From: Kalymmatonema hyalinum WJT4-NPBG1
Lineage (GTDB): Bacteria; Cyanobacteriota; Cyanobacteriia; Cyanobacteriales; Nostocaceae
Direction: 5' to 3'
DNA length: 64,000 nucleotides
Assembly (NCBI GenBank): GCA_019359075.1
Contig: JAHHIB010000003.1
Location: 62,001 to 126,000, forward strand
The translations under genes and the position numbers were made by a program. The notes under the pieces were generated by a model, which was not told the DNA's origin, searched no databases, and was given only the letters and a program-made list of their open reading frames with translations. This document shows positions 53,274 through 63,708 of this stretch, piece after piece (position 1 is the first letter of the stretch; every line of letters starts with the position of its first letter).

Positions 53274-55904
53274 TTACCTGGTATTTTCTGCAGTTTCAAC
53301 TCGGAAGCGTTCAACGGAGGTGATGAGATCGCGAGATACACTCACCAAATTTTGTAAACCACCGGAAACTCGTTGTGCTTCAAGAGAAGTGTCTTGCGCT
53401 GTTAATTCTACAGATTGCATAACCTGAGTTACAGCGCGGGAAGTTTCGGTTTGTTCGATTGTGTGCGAGGTAATGCCACGGACTAAAATATCGATGCGCT
53501 TGGCGACTTGAATAATGTTTTCTAGCGATCGCTTGGCTTGTTCTGCCAATTTTGTACCTTTAATAACCTGTTGTGTACCTTCCTCCATCGCCGTCATCAC
53601 AGAGCCTGTATCGCTCTGAATTTGCATCACTATTTGTTCTATTTCTTTCAATGACTTAGCTGATTTATCTGCTAACTGGCGCACTTCATCCGCCACAATT
53701 GCAAAGCCCCGTCCGGCAACTCCCGCGCGTGCCGCCTCAATGCTCGCATTGAGTGCTAACAAATTCGTCCTAGAAGCAATCTGGGAAACCAGCGCCACAA
53801 TCTTGGAAATTTCTTGGGAAGACTCCGCCAGTCGCTTGACTTTGCGGCTTGTTTGAGCGACGGTTTGCCGAATTTCTAAAATCCCTGCCACCGTGTTTTC
53901 CACTGCTTCTCCACCTTGAACGGCAATATCGCTAGCCTCACGGGTAACAGCTTCTGCTTCCCGCGCTGCTTCTGCTACGCGTTGGATCGAGTCAGTCATG
54001 ATCTGTACAGAATTTAGCGTCACCCCCAATTCTTCTGCTTGGCGCAGAGCATCGCTTGATAATGCCCTTGCAAAGATTTCAGAATTCGTTGCTCCTCTGG
54101 TGACTTCCTGCGCTGCTACTTTCACTTGTTGCACAAGATCGCGGAGGTTTTGGATTGTTAGGTTAAAAGCATCAGCGATCGCTCCGAGTACATCGCCACT
54201 CACCTCGGCTTGCACCGTCAAATCTCCCCTAGCAGCTCCTTCCACATCATCTAACAGGCGAATCACCTGGCGTTGCAGGTTTACTCTCGCTGACTCTAGT
54301 TCTTGAGCCTTACGTGTCGCTTCATTTGTAGTTGTAAATATAACACGACCCATTTCATTAAAGCCAGCAGCAAGCTGCCCGAATTCGTCTTGTGAAGACA
54401 CCGTGGCTTGGACATTGAAATTTCCTTGGCGCACAGCATCAAATTGAGCTTGCAGATCTCGTGCAGTGCGGCGAATTTGCCTGTGGGCGAAATTCCCCAT
54501 AATACCTGTGGTAGCAAAAGAAGTGATTCCTGCTGCCAAGGCGATCGCCCAACCTGTGTTTTGCATAGACTCCCGTTGTTCCGGTGGGGACAAGTTAGCA
54601 GCAACAAAGCTAACTCCAGCGACAACCACTGCTGAGACAACACCTACAGTACCAGCGACAATCCATTGCTTGGTTTGTAGGGAGGCATTTTCCAATGGAG
54701 CAAGAAAACCTTGCTTGATGGATTGGGGTTTTATCTTCGAGACATCACCTTGGGGAAAGACTGGAACTTCTTGTTGAGAAGTCGTGAGCGTGAATAGTTC
54801 CGAGTGCTGATGGGGAAGCACCCGCTCTGCGCCAATGCCCTTTTGGCGGGTTCCTTTGGCAGCATCGCCCTTTACGGTGCTAAGCGTAGCGTCATCATCC
54901 TTAGGGCTTGTTTTTGAAGTGAAATCGGGTTCCTGACTGGGTATAGTCTCCACTTTACTGCTTGACTTACCGTTGTTTTCCACTGATGCTGAACGCATCT
55001 GTGAATCTTCAAAGCGAGAACCTCCTGTGAGGTCAAATCCCGGTATATTCCCTAAGTCGTCAAATTCATCAAAGTCGTCTAAAAACTCTATACTATTGCC
55101 CTGAGAGCTATTTTCGCTCAATGTGCTACTTTTGTTTTCCAAGTTACTGTTTGTTTGTAAATCAAGTGCAAATGGTGGGCTACTATTTTGCTGTTTCATC
55201 TCCGAATTTTTGTTAGCAGAATTTGTATGATTTTCCTCCTTTTGAAGACTCTGTTGTGAAATGTGTTCAAGCCAAAAATTCGGCAAATCTAATTCTGCTT
55301 GCGTTTCTGCATGACTTGCATCACTGAGTTGCCTTGTTTGTGGTTCAATAACAGCAAAAGGGTCGTTCCTAAAATTTTCTTTGGAATCAGACGTACCAGA
55401 TACAGTTCTATCGTTTATTGCTAGGTCAAATGGACTGCTAACAGGTAGTTCCACATCGTCAGCGTCTTGGTGCTTATCCAAGGAGTTCAAATCAAAGCTG
55501 TTACTATTAAAATCTTGATAATGTGCCAAATCTTCTAATTCTTGTTGCTGATCTTGAGGTTCAAAAGAGTCCGAAAACTTCTTGTTTTCATCATCATGCT
55601 TCTCAACAACGACCGCGTCTACTTCACCTTGGTATTGTTTTATCTTGTCAATACCATTTTGGGCAAGGCTGATGAGTTCTAGGTCATCAGTGAACTCCAA
55701 CACCTTTTGGTATTCTACTTTTGCCACCTCATACTGCTGCAAAATGTAGTAGACGTGACCCCGCAGCAAACGGATGTTAGGGTCATCAGGTAAATATTGC
55801 ACCACTTGGTCGATGAGAGTGGCTGCTTGTTCGTAGTTTCCTTGTACGTAGGCTTTATAAGCTTGCTGATATGTCTGCTCGCAATCTTTTATACTCGCTG
55901 CCAT
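53274..55904 (-). CDS. hmpD: Methyl-accepting chemotaxis-type receptor of the hmp operon
   Basis: About 876 residues. Start is set at 55904 where GGAGGCAGGAA precedes ATG; the frame extends nine codons further. Domains: TPR-like helices (about 5-105), a long acidic linker to about 385, two membrane helices (near 405-430 and 450-475), HAMP (480-600, doubled), and the signalling hairpin with E-I-S-K-I-V-A-L-V-S-Q-I-A-S-R-T-N-L-L-A at about 715-735 and the tip A-S-I-E-A-A-R-A-G. Sensing is presumably cytoplasmic through the TPR, since there is almost no periplasmic loop. It lies 14 bp after hmpC. Confidence 0.93.
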   Translation of the reverse strand: MAASIKDCEQTYQQAYKAYVQGNYEQAATLIDQVVQYLPDDPNIRLLRGHVYYILQQYEVAKVEYQKVLEFTDDLELISLAQNGIDKIKQYQGEVDAVVVEKHDDENKKFSDSFEPQDQQQELEDLAHYQDFNSNSFDLNSLDKHQDADDVELPVSSPFDLAINDRTVSGTSDSKENFRNDPFAVIEPQTRQLSDASHAETQAELDLPNFWLEHISQQSLQKEENHTNSANKNSEMKQQNSSPPFALDLQTNSNLENKSSTLSENSSQGNSIEFLDDFDEFDDLGNIPGFDLTGGSRFEDSQMRSASVENNGKSSSKVETIPSQEPDFTSKTSPKDDDATLSTVKGDAAKGTRQKGIGAERVLPHQHSELFTLTTSQQEVPVFPQGDVSKIKPQSIKQGFLAPLENASLQTKQWIVAGTVGVVSAVVVAGVSFVAANLSPPEQRESMQNTGWAIALAAGITSFATTGIMGNFAHRQIRRTARDLQAQFDAVRQGNFNVQATVSSQDEFGQLAAGFNEMGRVIFTTTNEATRKAQELESARVNLQRQVIRLLDDVEGAARGDLTVQAEVSGDVLGAIADAFNLTIQNLRDLVQQVKVAAQEVTRGATNSEIFARALSSDALRQAEELGVTLNSVQIMTDSIQRVAEAAREAEAVTREASDIAVQGGEAVENTVAGILEIRQTVAQTSRKVKRLAESSQEISKIVALVSQIASRTNLLALNASIEAARAGVAGRGFAIVADEVRQLADKSAKSLKEIEQIVMQIQSDTGSVMTAMEEGTQQVIKGTKLAEQAKRSLENIIQVAKRIDILVRGITSHTIEQTETSRAVTQVMQSVELTAQDTSLEAQRVSGGLQNLVSVSRDLITSVERFRVETAENTR

Positions 55905-55918
55905 TTCCTGCCTCCATT

Positions 55919-56446
55919 TCATCTTGCCCACCGCGCACTTTGTAAAATTGCCGTTTGATCAAGCAGCCGCAGACACTGATTTTTTTTAGCCTCTAGTATC
56001 CACTCTCCCCGCAAAAAGGGAGTCATTGTGTCTGGGACACTTGGTGCCACCAGATGTTTTACGTCAAGCCAGTCCATACCGCCAATTGCTTCAACTGCCA
56101 AGCCGACTATTGTGTCTTGCTCTTCTATCGCAATCACAGGAATTTCAGATCGGTTCGTGTTCAAGGCAGTTGCTTCTCCCAAAAATTGACCCAAATCAGC
56201 CACCCAAATGACTCGACCTCGTAGATTTAGAGTACCCAAAAGCAAAGCAGAAGCGTTAGGAATCGGCGTAATTCTATCAGGGCTGAGTTCGATAACCTCC
56301 CGAATACCTGTGGCTAGTAGTGCAAATTCCTGATTTGAGGGAATATAAAACCTTAAACATAACTCTGTTTCTGGACTTTCTACTTGTAATTCAGCGCGCG
56401 AGTGATCTTGTCCATTTCCTCCTAAAAAGTCCGGTTTGTTGACCAT
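55919..56446 (-). CDS. hmpC: CheW-like adaptor of the hmp operon
   Basis: A 175-residue CheW-domain protein linking receptor HmpD to kinase HmpE. The SH3-like CheW pattern is visible: F-A-L-L-A-T-G-I-R-E-V-I-E, I-T-P-I-P-N-A-S-A-L-L-L-G-T-L-N-L-R-G-R-V-I-W-V-A-D-L, and the late P-F-L-R-G. Gaps of 13 bp to hmpB and 14 bp to hmpD show a tight operon. Confidence 0.93.
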   Translation of the reverse strand: MVNKPDFLGGNGQDHSRAELQVESPETELCLRFYIPSNQEFALLATGIREVIELSPDRITPIPNASALLLGTLNLRGRVIWVADLGQFLGEATALNTNRSEIPVIAIEEQDTIVGLAVEAIGGMDWLDVKHLVAPSVPDTMTPFLRGEWILEAKKNQCLRLLDQTAILQSARWAR

Positions 56447-56459
56447 GTTGTGTTCATCC

Positions 56460-56825
56460 TTATCCTCGCAGCAGTTGTTTGACTGTTTCCACTAATTCAG
56501 TTGGTTGGAAGGGCTTGGCTATATAGGCATCTGCTCCTTGCTTCATACCCCAGTAGCGATCAAATTCTTCCCCTTTGGAAGAACATATCACCACCGGAAG
56601 ATTTTGGGTTGTTGGATCAGACTTTAAGCGACGGCAAACTTCATAGCCGTTCATCCGAGGCATGACGATATCCAAAACCACTAAATCCGGACAAGCAGTT
56701 TGAATTGCTTCCAATGCTTCGACTCCATCACTGGCATGGGCGACTGTTAAACCACTCGCTTTCAGGAGAGATGTAAGCATTTCCCTTTGTGCGATACTGT
56801 CTTCTACAATCAGAACTATACTCAT
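56460..56825 (-). CDS. hmpB: CheY-like response regulator of the hmp operon
   Basis: A 121-residue single receiver domain. Acid pair in V-E-D-S, phospho-acceptor Asp in L-V-V-L-D-I-V-M-P-R-M-N-G, Thr/Ser switch in V-I-C-S-S-K, and Lys in A-K-P-F. No output domain, so it acts by protein contact like CheY or PilG. First gene of the operon here; its promoter must lie in the 637-bp gap shared with hmpF. Confidence 0.94.
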   Translation of the reverse strand: MSIVLIVEDSIAQREMLTSLLKASGLTVAHASDGVEALEAIQTACPDLVVLDIVMPRMNGYEVCRRLKSDPTTQNLPVVICSSKGEEFDRYWGMKQGADAYIAKPFQPTELVETVKQLLRG

Positions 56826-57001
56826 AAAACGCCTATGTACCTCCTGATGTAGACGTTCCTAATTGAAACATTTCCTGGTTTTCCCACAAGCTTTTACTGT
56901 ATAAAATAATTCTATTATTCACTCATTTATTAAATAATAAGCTTATACTAAGGCTTGATATTTTTTTACTACGGGTCTAAGGGTGTAAAGCGGTATCAGC
57001 T

Positions 57002-57307
57002 TTATGCTTGTACGGATGTAAGGAGAAAGTACACATCTGGGAAACATGAAATTTTGGCATGGCAATACCGCATAAATTTAAATCTGGGTTGAGTTGAAAA
57101 ACACGAATGACTCGATATCACTGTAGTTGCCTGGTAATAGTCGTTACCAAAAAAAGGAATTTCCAAAGTGGTCAGTTGCGGGTTCAGTGCCGAACTTAGC
57201 TCGAATTTAGCATTTAAGTAATATAATTTTACAATGTTAGTAATATCACGGAAGTCAGCATCACTACTATCAGTACAAAATAGAAATAAGTGACAAGTCA
57301 GTTTCAT
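57002..57307 (-). CDS. Uncertain 101-codon reading frame in the hmpB-hmpF gap
   Basis: Starting at the in-frame ATG at 57307 (M-K-L-T-C-H-L-F-L-F-C), the first 60 residues have an amphipathic, protein-like pattern (D-I-T-N-I-V-K-L-Y-Y-L-N-A-K-F-E-L, then L-T-T-L-E-I-P-F-F-G), and the rest look random, as if frameshifted. It could be a small gene, a decayed one, or chance. No good ribosome site is seen. The gap (56826-57462) otherwise shows only AT-rich DNA fit for two divergent promoters. Confidence 0.35.
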   Translation of the reverse strand: MKLTCHLFLFCTDSSDADFRDITNIVKLYYLNAKFELSSALNPQLTTLEIPFFGNDYYQATTVISSHSCFSTQPRFKFMRYCHAKISCFPDVYFLLTSVQA

Positions 57308-57462
57308 AGATATTAAGACGTGACATATCACGTCTATAAAAATATTGTCTTTACTATATGTTCATTGATCCCATACTGAAGATAAATCAAACAGCATAGT
57401 GCAACTATTTTTTAAGGTATCGCTTAAAACACGAGCATTAAGTACACAAAAGGAATAAGGGT

Positions 57463-59199
57463 GTGCTGTATTTAGCAGAAGTACAAAAGCAGAAAGCCGG
57501 CTTACTTGGTGGTGGCAAAACCCAACTAAAACTACTGGCTTGTCAGCGAACTGACCAGAGTTGGAGTACAGTTTCGGAAGAAGTGATTGCTGCTGAGGAA
57601 GCTGGCAAATTAAGTGATGGAGTCCTCGTATTGGTTGAAATGAATCCCAATCGTCATGTGCAACGGATTCAGGAGGCAGGGCGTCCTTTAGTTAATATTT
57701 TGCAGAATTTTTCCCGTCAATTGGAAAAATTTAAGGTCAAAGAAGAAGAAATTGACCAGTGGAAGCAGTCTTTGACGTTTCAAGTCCAAGAGTTGAATCG
57801 CCGTGAAATGGATATGGAAGCTCGCTTAGAAGAACTGCAACAAATGGAGGCGGAACAACAAGAATTAGAGACTTCCCGCGAGGAAATTGAAAAGTTGCAA
57901 ACAGAAATTGGGCGCAACCGTCAAGAACTGGAAGGAGCATGGGATCACTTGCGGGGAGAGCAGCGTCGTTTCGAGGAATACAAAGCAGAGTACCAGCACT
58001 CTGCTGTGTTGGATGAAGAACAAAGTCGAGCGCTCAACGAATTACTTGCTCAGCTGCTAAAGAGCGTTGCTCCTACAGAAACAGTACGCGAACACCTGAA
58101 TTTTGCCTTTGAAATGCTCGAAAGGCAGCAGGCAATTTTAAACCCACACTGGCAACAACTCCAACAGCAGAAAACTGCGGTTAACCAACAGCAGGAGGAA
58201 GTTGATCACCTGTCGCAAGATTTGTCTGAACGCCAAAGAGAATGGCAGCAAACTCAAAAATCTCTTGAGCAGCAAATAGCTGAATTGAACGTGAATACAG
58301 CTACTGTTGAGCGCAAGCAAGAGTATGCGCGAGTCCTAAAAGAGCAACTGCGACACCAAGAAGAGTTACACCAGAAGATCCACTTGTTTGCTGCAACAAT
58401 TGTTGATGCGATTCCCACTCGTAAATTTGATGTGGCAGCTTTGGAAAAAATGCCTTTAGAACAACTGCAAGATATGGTACAAGACTTGCAGCAGAAGTTG
58501 AACATCGACTCTAGCTTTGTCCATGAGCAGGAACAAGAGCTGAAAGAAAAACAAAAAAATATAGAAAAACTCCAACAGAAAATCAACCAAGCATCCCAAC
58601 CAAAAAGCGGTTTCTTAGAAGCCGAACTGGCTGATGAAAACGACTTCTACCAAATGCTTAATGAAACGTTAGTAGGACAACGCCGTAATTTGCTTGAGCG
58701 GCAGTATATTTTCAAGCAACATCAAACACTACTGCTACGGCGACAAGGAAAAACTCTTGTGAATGAACAAGAGGAGACAAATATTGATTTAAAATCAATT
58801 CTTCTAGAAATTGAAATACAGCGACAACAACAGTCACAGGAGTTGGAAAACCTAGAGCGTGAAATTGAGCAGATGCGTGCCAATATTGAGCAAATGCACG
58901 AGGTCATTGCCGAACAAACGCAACAGCAGGAAACTCAACGCCACTCAATACAAACTCTGGAGCAAAACTTGTTTCTTTTGCAAACAGTAATGGCAGAATC
59001 CCGAGGACGGTTAAATTTATATCATGAAGTGCTACAACCTATTCAGGATGGTGTCGATGGGATGCGGCAAAAGCTACAAGCAATTGCTGAATCGTTAGCC
59101 TCAGTGCAGGAAACAGGCGAGTATCAAGTCCAAGCTGTTACCCAAATACGTCAGACACTCCTAAGTTTGATATCTCAACCGCAGTTACCAACCTCTTAA
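57463..59199 (+). CDS. hmpF: HmpF, coiled-coil pilus motility protein
   Basis: A 578-residue, almost wholly coiled-coil protein (Glu/Gln/Leu/Arg-rich from about residue 90 to 560) with a short globular N-terminus: M-L-Y-L-A-E-V-Q-K-Q-K-A-G-L-L-G-G-G-K-T-Q-L-K-L-L-A. This N-terminus is characteristic of HmpF, needed for pilus activity and motility in filamentous cyanobacteria and localised to cell ends by the Hmp system. The start is GTG at 57463 with AAAGGAATAAGG upstream. It is divergent from hmpBCDE. Confidence 0.93.
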   Translation: MLYLAEVQKQKAGLLGGGKTQLKLLACQRTDQSWSTVSEEVIAAEEAGKLSDGVLVLVEMNPNRHVQRIQEAGRPLVNILQNFSRQLEKFKVKEEEIDQWKQSLTFQVQELNRREMDMEARLEELQQMEAEQQELETSREEIEKLQTEIGRNRQELEGAWDHLRGEQRRFEEYKAEYQHSAVLDEEQSRALNELLAQLLKSVAPTETVREHLNFAFEMLERQQAILNPHWQQLQQQKTAVNQQQEEVDHLSQDLSERQREWQQTQKSLEQQIAELNVNTATVERKQEYARVLKEQLRHQEELHQKIHLFAATIVDAIPTRKFDVAALEKMPLEQLQDMVQDLQQKLNIDSSFVHEQEQELKEKQKNIEKLQQKINQASQPKSGFLEAELADENDFYQMLNETLVGQRRNLLERQYIFKQHQTLLLRRQGKTLVNEQEETNIDLKSILLEIEIQRQQQSQELENLEREIEQMRANIEQMHEVIAEQTQQQETQRHSIQTLEQNLFLLQTVMAESRGRLNLYHEVLQPIQDGVDGMRQKLQAIAESLASVQETGEYQVQAVTQIRQTLLSLISQPQLPTS

Positions 59200-59400
59200 T
59201 AAAGAAGAAACAAAATAGAAAAAAGAAAATAGAAGAAAGAATTGTTTCTTTGTTGATGAAATTTGCAACACTTAAATTTCTGAAAATGAAACCATAGATG
59301 TAGGCGTAGGCTACACAGATACACACAGATAATTTATCTGTGTTCCTTGAGTGTGCATCTGTGGTTCTAAATATTTCTTCATCATAGTTTTGTAAGAAAT

Positions 59401-60435
59401 CTATTCTTCCTTCTTCAAATTTAGGCAGATCCAGTCACCTTCAACTTGAGCGATCGCACCACCAGGAAATGGATCAGTCTGCGAACGGTTTGGTGCTGTA
59501 ATTAATGCTGTCAGTTTTTCAATTTGCTCGAAACTAGAAGCGTGAAGTATTTCTTGTAATACCTGACGCATGACGCGACGTTGTAGCGCCAGTGGTGCTT
59601 TGCGCAATACACGACGGTTTAGCTTTATTTGGTCTGAAACATAGGCAATTCCTGCCTCATCTCCCTCATCGCTCCATTTTCCACCCATTGCCTCTTGGCG
59701 CAACTGATAAGCTGCTTGTTCTAAATATTCCACTTCTGCTTGCAGAATTTCGGCAGTTTGGGCAAGGGTTGATTCAACTTGAGGGTTGAAATTATCTTGC
59801 AAATATGGTATAATACCTTGACGAATGCGGTTACGAGCGAATTTCAAATCTTGATTTGTCGAATCTTCCCAAACAGGTAGTTGAAAGTCTTGGCAAAATT
59901 CTCCTGTTTGTGTACGAGTAATTTCTAACAAGGGACGTACAAGCACGATGCCGTCATTTAGCAGACGTTGCCACGTTAATGCTTGCAAGCCATCAGCACC
60001 CGTACCGCGAATTAAGTTGTAAAGCAAGGTTTCAGCGCGATCGCTCGCTGTGTGACCTGTAACAATACAATGAAATTGGTTTTCGCGGGCGATCGCACTC
60101 AAAGCTTGATACCGCCAGTCGCGTGCAGCAGCTTCGCTTTTTAAGGGTTCGTGAGCGGTTTGTAAATAAAACGAAACACCCCAATTTTGCACTAAATTTT
60201 TTACATGACTAGCATTTGCCTGGGAGTCAGGACGCCAGCGATGGTCGCAGTGGGCAACACCTAGATGCCATCCCCATTTCGGTTGCAAATCTAACAGTAA
60301 TTTGACCAGACACAGAGAATCTTGTCCGCCAGAGACGGCGATTAAGAGGCGTTGGTTACGCTCAAAAAGGTGGCGTGAGCGGATAGTGCGGTGTATTTTT
60401 GCATGGAGAGGAGTCCAAGGAGTGCGATCGCTCAT
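59401..60435 (-). CDS. tilS: tRNA(Ile)-lysidine synthase
   Basis: Modifies C34 of the CAU-anticodon tRNA-Ile to lysidine so that it reads AUA; essential. The PP-loop S-G-G-Q-D-S lies at about residues 35-40, followed by V-A-H-C-D-H-R-W-R-P-D-S and the G-H-T-A-S-D-R-A-E-T motif. At 344 residues it is of the short type usual in cyanobacteria. Convergent with hmpF, divergent from the M16 peptidase. Confidence 0.96.
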   Translation of the reverse strand: MSDRTPWTPLHAKIHRTIRSRHLFERNQRLLIAVSGGQDSLCLVKLLLDLQPKWGWHLGVAHCDHRWRPDSQANASHVKNLVQNWGVSFYLQTAHEPLKSEAAARDWRYQALSAIARENQFHCIVTGHTASDRAETLLYNLIRGTGADGLQALTWQRLLNDGIVLVRPLLEITRTQTGEFCQDFQLPVWEDSTNQDLKFARNRIRQGIIPYLQDNFNPQVESTLAQTAEILQAEVEYLEQAAYQLRQEAMGGKWSDEGDEAGIAYVSDQIKLNRRVLRKAPLALQRRVMRQVLQEILHASSFEQIEKLTALITAPNRSQTDPFPGGAIAQVEGDWICLNLKKEE

Positions 60436-60731
60436 TCAACAATTTAAAGTTTAGGACACGTTCGGCGGAAGCCGTCTCGTTCGCGTAGCGTCTCCGACAG
60501 GAGAAGAGAAGGAACAAATAGGTAATCTTGCACTCTTGATGGGAGCCATTCAGTCATGAGAGTAACAAAGAATTGTCACCTAGCCGTAACATTGGCTTGT
60601 TAGACTGACTTTAAGCAAATATTAAATTTCGTCGTATCACCACACCTGATGCTCTGTTGTTTGGTAAATCGCAATAGAGCATTTTTGTAGCATATATTTA
60701 TTGACACCGTTTATTTATTGTGTAACCTACC

Positions 60732-63611
60732 ATGCCTTTTTTCTCCAAGCTGCGTCCATTGATTGTGGCGGGCTTTTTCCTCAGCTTAGTTTTAAGTGGA
60801 GTGCTATCACTAAGCAATATCAGCAATGCTGCAACACCAGGTGCAGTAACACCTGTATCAGGTCTGTCCCTGACTCAAGGGCTACGTAAAACGGTATTGG
60901 AAAATGGCTTAACAGTGCTAACCAAGGAAGTTCATACCGCACCCGTGGTGAGCGTGCAGGTATGGTATCGAGTTGGTTCGCGCAACGAGAAAGCGGGGGA
61001 GAGTGGCATCTCCCACCAGCTAGAGCATTTGATGTTCAAGGGAACCACTGAACGTCCGGTGCAGTTTGGTCGGCTCTTTAGTGCATTGGGCAGTCAGTTC
61101 AATGCTTTTACTAGCTATGACGAAACAGCTTATTTTGGCACAGTGCAGCGCGACAAATTGCAAGCACTGCTCACCTTAGAAGCCGATCGCATGCAAGGCG
61201 CTTTAGTTGCAGCCGAACAACTGACAAGTGAGAAGCGTGTAGTTATCTCAGAGTTACAAGGATACGAAAATTCTCCAGCATATCGCCTTAGCCGGGCAGT
61301 TATGCGATCAGCTTTCCCCAACCGAGCTTATGGCTTACCTGTGGGAGGCACAAAAGCCGATGTAGAGAAATTCACCGTCCAGCAGGTACGGGACTATTAC
61401 AAGACCTACTACAGCCCTGACAATGCCACCCTGGTGATTACAGGAGATTTTGCGACTGAACCCGTGCTGAAAAATGTCCAAGAAACTTTTGGGAAGCTGG
61501 CGAAACGGGCATCGAGAGCAGGGGGAGAAATCAATTCAAAATTCAAAATTCAAAATTCAAAATTAGGAGTTTCCCCCTCATCCCCCTCATCCCCCTCATC
61601 CCCCTCATCCCCCTCATCCCCCTCACCCTCCTCATCTTCCTCATCTCCCTCATCCTCCTCATCCCCCTCATCGGGGAAAAAATCACCTATTGTCCTGAAA
61701 GAGCCAGGAAGCGCTGCACTCTTTCAAGTTGTTTATCCTCTACCAGATCTTAATCATCCGGATGTACCTGCAATTGATGTTATGGATGCCATTCTCACGG
61801 GCGGGCGTAGCTCGCAGCTTTACCAAGCTTTGGTAGAATCTGGCTTAGCTAGCTCACTGAGTGCAAGTCCTGCAGAACTCATCGAACCTGGTTGGTACGA
61901 AATTAATGCTACCGCTGCTCCAGGTCAACAGCTTGGGAAAATTGCCTCTGTACTGCAACAGTCTTTGGCTCAATTGCAACAGCAACAAGTCACCGAAGCA
62001 GAATTGAACCGAGCAAAGACGCAACTGCAAGCTTCCTTTGTACTCAGTAACCAGGACATCACCTCTCAAGCAACGCAGCTGGGGTATAACCAAACTGTGG
62101 CTGGGGATTATCGCTATGTTGAACGATATCTGGAGGCGATCGCCAAAGTCTCAGCAGCAGATGTGCAGCGAGTGGCGAAAACTTACCTCAATCCTGCTAA
62201 ACAAACTATCGGCTTTTTTGAACCGACTCAACCAGATGGTAAGCCAGGAACTTCCAGTGGTGGTTCTGGTCGCACTGTAGAAAACTTCAGCCCCGGTAAG
62301 CCTGTAGATCCGGCAGAACTTGCCAAATACCTTCCCCCTGCAACATCAGCCACTGCTTCGACGACTCAACCGCTAGCAGAGCAATTCACTCTTAAAAATG
62401 GGTTGCGCGTTTTCCTTCTAGCTGACCACAGCGTCCCCACGGTTAACCTAAGCGGACAAATAGACGCAGGTAGCGAATTTGACACAAATCCTAAAGCAGG
62501 ATTATCAAGTCTTGTTGCTACCAATTTAATGAATGGGACTCAGACAAAAAACGCTCTAACTCTAGCAAAAACCTTGGAGGACCGGGGAGTCAGCTTGGGA
62601 TTCAATGCGAGTCGGGAAGGAGTTAGTATTGGTGGAAATGGGCTATCTGCTAATCTGCCGATATTGATTCAAACTCTAGCAGATGTGGTGCAAAATGCTA
62701 CCTTCCCAGACAACCAGCTAGAACTCAGCCGTCAGCGAACGTTAATAAGCCTGAAAGTACAGCTCGATGATCCTCGCGGACTGGGACGGCGCGTATTCCA
62801 GCAAGCAATTTATCCTGAAAATCATCCGTTTCATAGCTTTCCCACAGAAGAAAGCTTAAAAAGCGTGACTCGTGATGATGTGCTTCACTTTTACCAAGAA
62901 CACTACCGACCAGATACAATGACGATCGCCTTGGTTGGTGACTTTGACCCAAATCAAGTCAAAGCGCTATTCAATGAAGCTTTCGACAAATGGCAAGCTC
63001 AAGGTAAGCCACCGACTCTCAACTTACCTCCGGTGTCTTTACCGCAAACTATGAAACGCTTAAGTGCAGTCATTCCCGGTAAGGCAGAGGCTGTAACCTA
63101 CATTGGTTACAATGGTATCTCGCGGAAAGACCCTCGTTTCTACGCTGCGTTGGTACTGAATGAAATTTTGGGTGGCGATACTTTGTCTAGCCGCTTGGGT
63201 ACTGAGGTGCGCGATCGCCAAGGTCTAACCTACGGTATCTACAGTGCCTTTGCTGCAGGTATCAATCCTGGTCCATTCTTGATTCAAATGCAGACTGCAC
63301 CAAGTGATGCTCAAAAGGCTATTACTAGCGCTTTAGCTTTACTCAAGCAGTTGCGAGAGCAAGGAATCACCGAGGCGGAATTGAACACGGCGAAACGCTC
63401 AATAACTAATAGTTACCCTGTGGAATTAGCTAATCCTAGTAATGTGGCAAGCATAGTTTTGGAAAATGCCGTCTACGGTCTTTCCCAAGCGGAGATTCGA
63501 GAATTTCCTAAGCGCATTCAAGCTGTGACTTTGCCTCAAGTGCAGCAAGCAATTCAGGAGTTAATTCATCCAGATAAATTAGTCATTACCACGGCTGGAT
63601 CAGGAGCATAA
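60732..63611 (+). CDS. Exported M16 family peptidase, two-domain
   Basis: A 959-residue zinc peptidase of the pitrilysin/mitochondrial-processing type. Signal peptide at 1-33 (cut near S-N-A-A). Domain 1 has H-Q-L-E-H (residues 95-99) with the third ligand Glu downstream in E-L-Q-G-Y-E; domain 2 (from about 550) lacks H-x-x-E-H and acts as the paired, inactive half, with the substrate-binding R-x-G-L-T-Y-G-I-Y near 815. The spacer between residues 268 and 317 is Ser-Pro-rich, coded by an extragenic repeat that has settled in frame. Runs divergent from tilS with about 296 bp between. Confidence 0.94.
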   Translation: MPFFSKLRPLIVAGFFLSLVLSGVLSLSNISNAATPGAVTPVSGLSLTQGLRKTVLENGLTVLTKEVHTAPVVSVQVWYRVGSRNEKAGESGISHQLEHLMFKGTTERPVQFGRLFSALGSQFNAFTSYDETAYFGTVQRDKLQALLTLEADRMQGALVAAEQLTSEKRVVISELQGYENSPAYRLSRAVMRSAFPNRAYGLPVGGTKADVEKFTVQQVRDYYKTYYSPDNATLVITGDFATEPVLKNVQETFGKLAKRASRAGGEINSKFKIQNSKLGVSPSSPSSPSSPSSPSSPSPSSSSSSPSSSSSPSSGKKSPIVLKEPGSAALFQVVYPLPDLNHPDVPAIDVMDAILTGGRSSQLYQALVESGLASSLSASPAELIEPGWYEINATAAPGQQLGKIASVLQQSLAQLQQQQVTEAELNRAKTQLQASFVLSNQDITSQATQLGYNQTVAGDYRYVERYLEAIAKVSAADVQRVAKTYLNPAKQTIGFFEPTQPDGKPGTSSGGSGRTVENFSPGKPVDPAELAKYLPPATSATASTTQPLAEQFTLKNGLRVFLLADHSVPTVNLSGQIDAGSEFDTNPKAGLSSLVATNLMNGTQTKNALTLAKTLEDRGVSLGFNASREGVSIGGNGLSANLPILIQTLADVVQNATFPDNQLELSRQRTLISLKVQLDDPRGLGRRVFQQAIYPENHPFHSFPTEESLKSVTRDDVLHFYQEHYRPDTMTIALVGDFDPNQVKALFNEAFDKWQAQGKPPTLNLPPVSLPQTMKRLSAVIPGKAEAVTYIGYNGISRKDPRFYAALVLNEILGGDTLSSRLGTEVRDRQGLTYGIYSAFAAGINPGPFLIQMQTAPSDAQKAITSALALLKQLREQGITEAELNTAKRSITNSYPVELANPSNVASIVLENAVYGLSQAEIREFPKRIQAVTLPQVQQAIQELIHPDKLVITTAGSGA
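61534..61680 (+). repeat. Extragenic repeat inserted in frame in the M16 gene
   Basis: A (ATTCAAA)n tract is followed by about seven CCCCTCATC units and further variants, ending TCATCGGGGAAAA. The 147-bp length is 49 codons, so the frame is kept. Same families as at 33243 and 33950, where they lie outside genes. Confidence 0.9.
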
Positions 63612-63708
63612 AGAGATTCTGAGAAAAGAGCAAGAAATATCGCACTCCTAAATGATTTGTGAGTAAGTGGTAGGTGGAATTCTTCTTTTGGTCTACCATC
63701 TACCACTT

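Noticed and set aside
54296-54643. 115-codon frame in the same strand as hmpD but out of frame
   Set aside because: Shadow of the HAMP and membrane region of hmpD; Leu/Gln-rich only because of frame offset.
61534-61680. Possible CRISPR-like array (regular short repeats)
   Set aside because: Units are 7-9 bp and contiguous without spacers; it is a simple tandem repeat.
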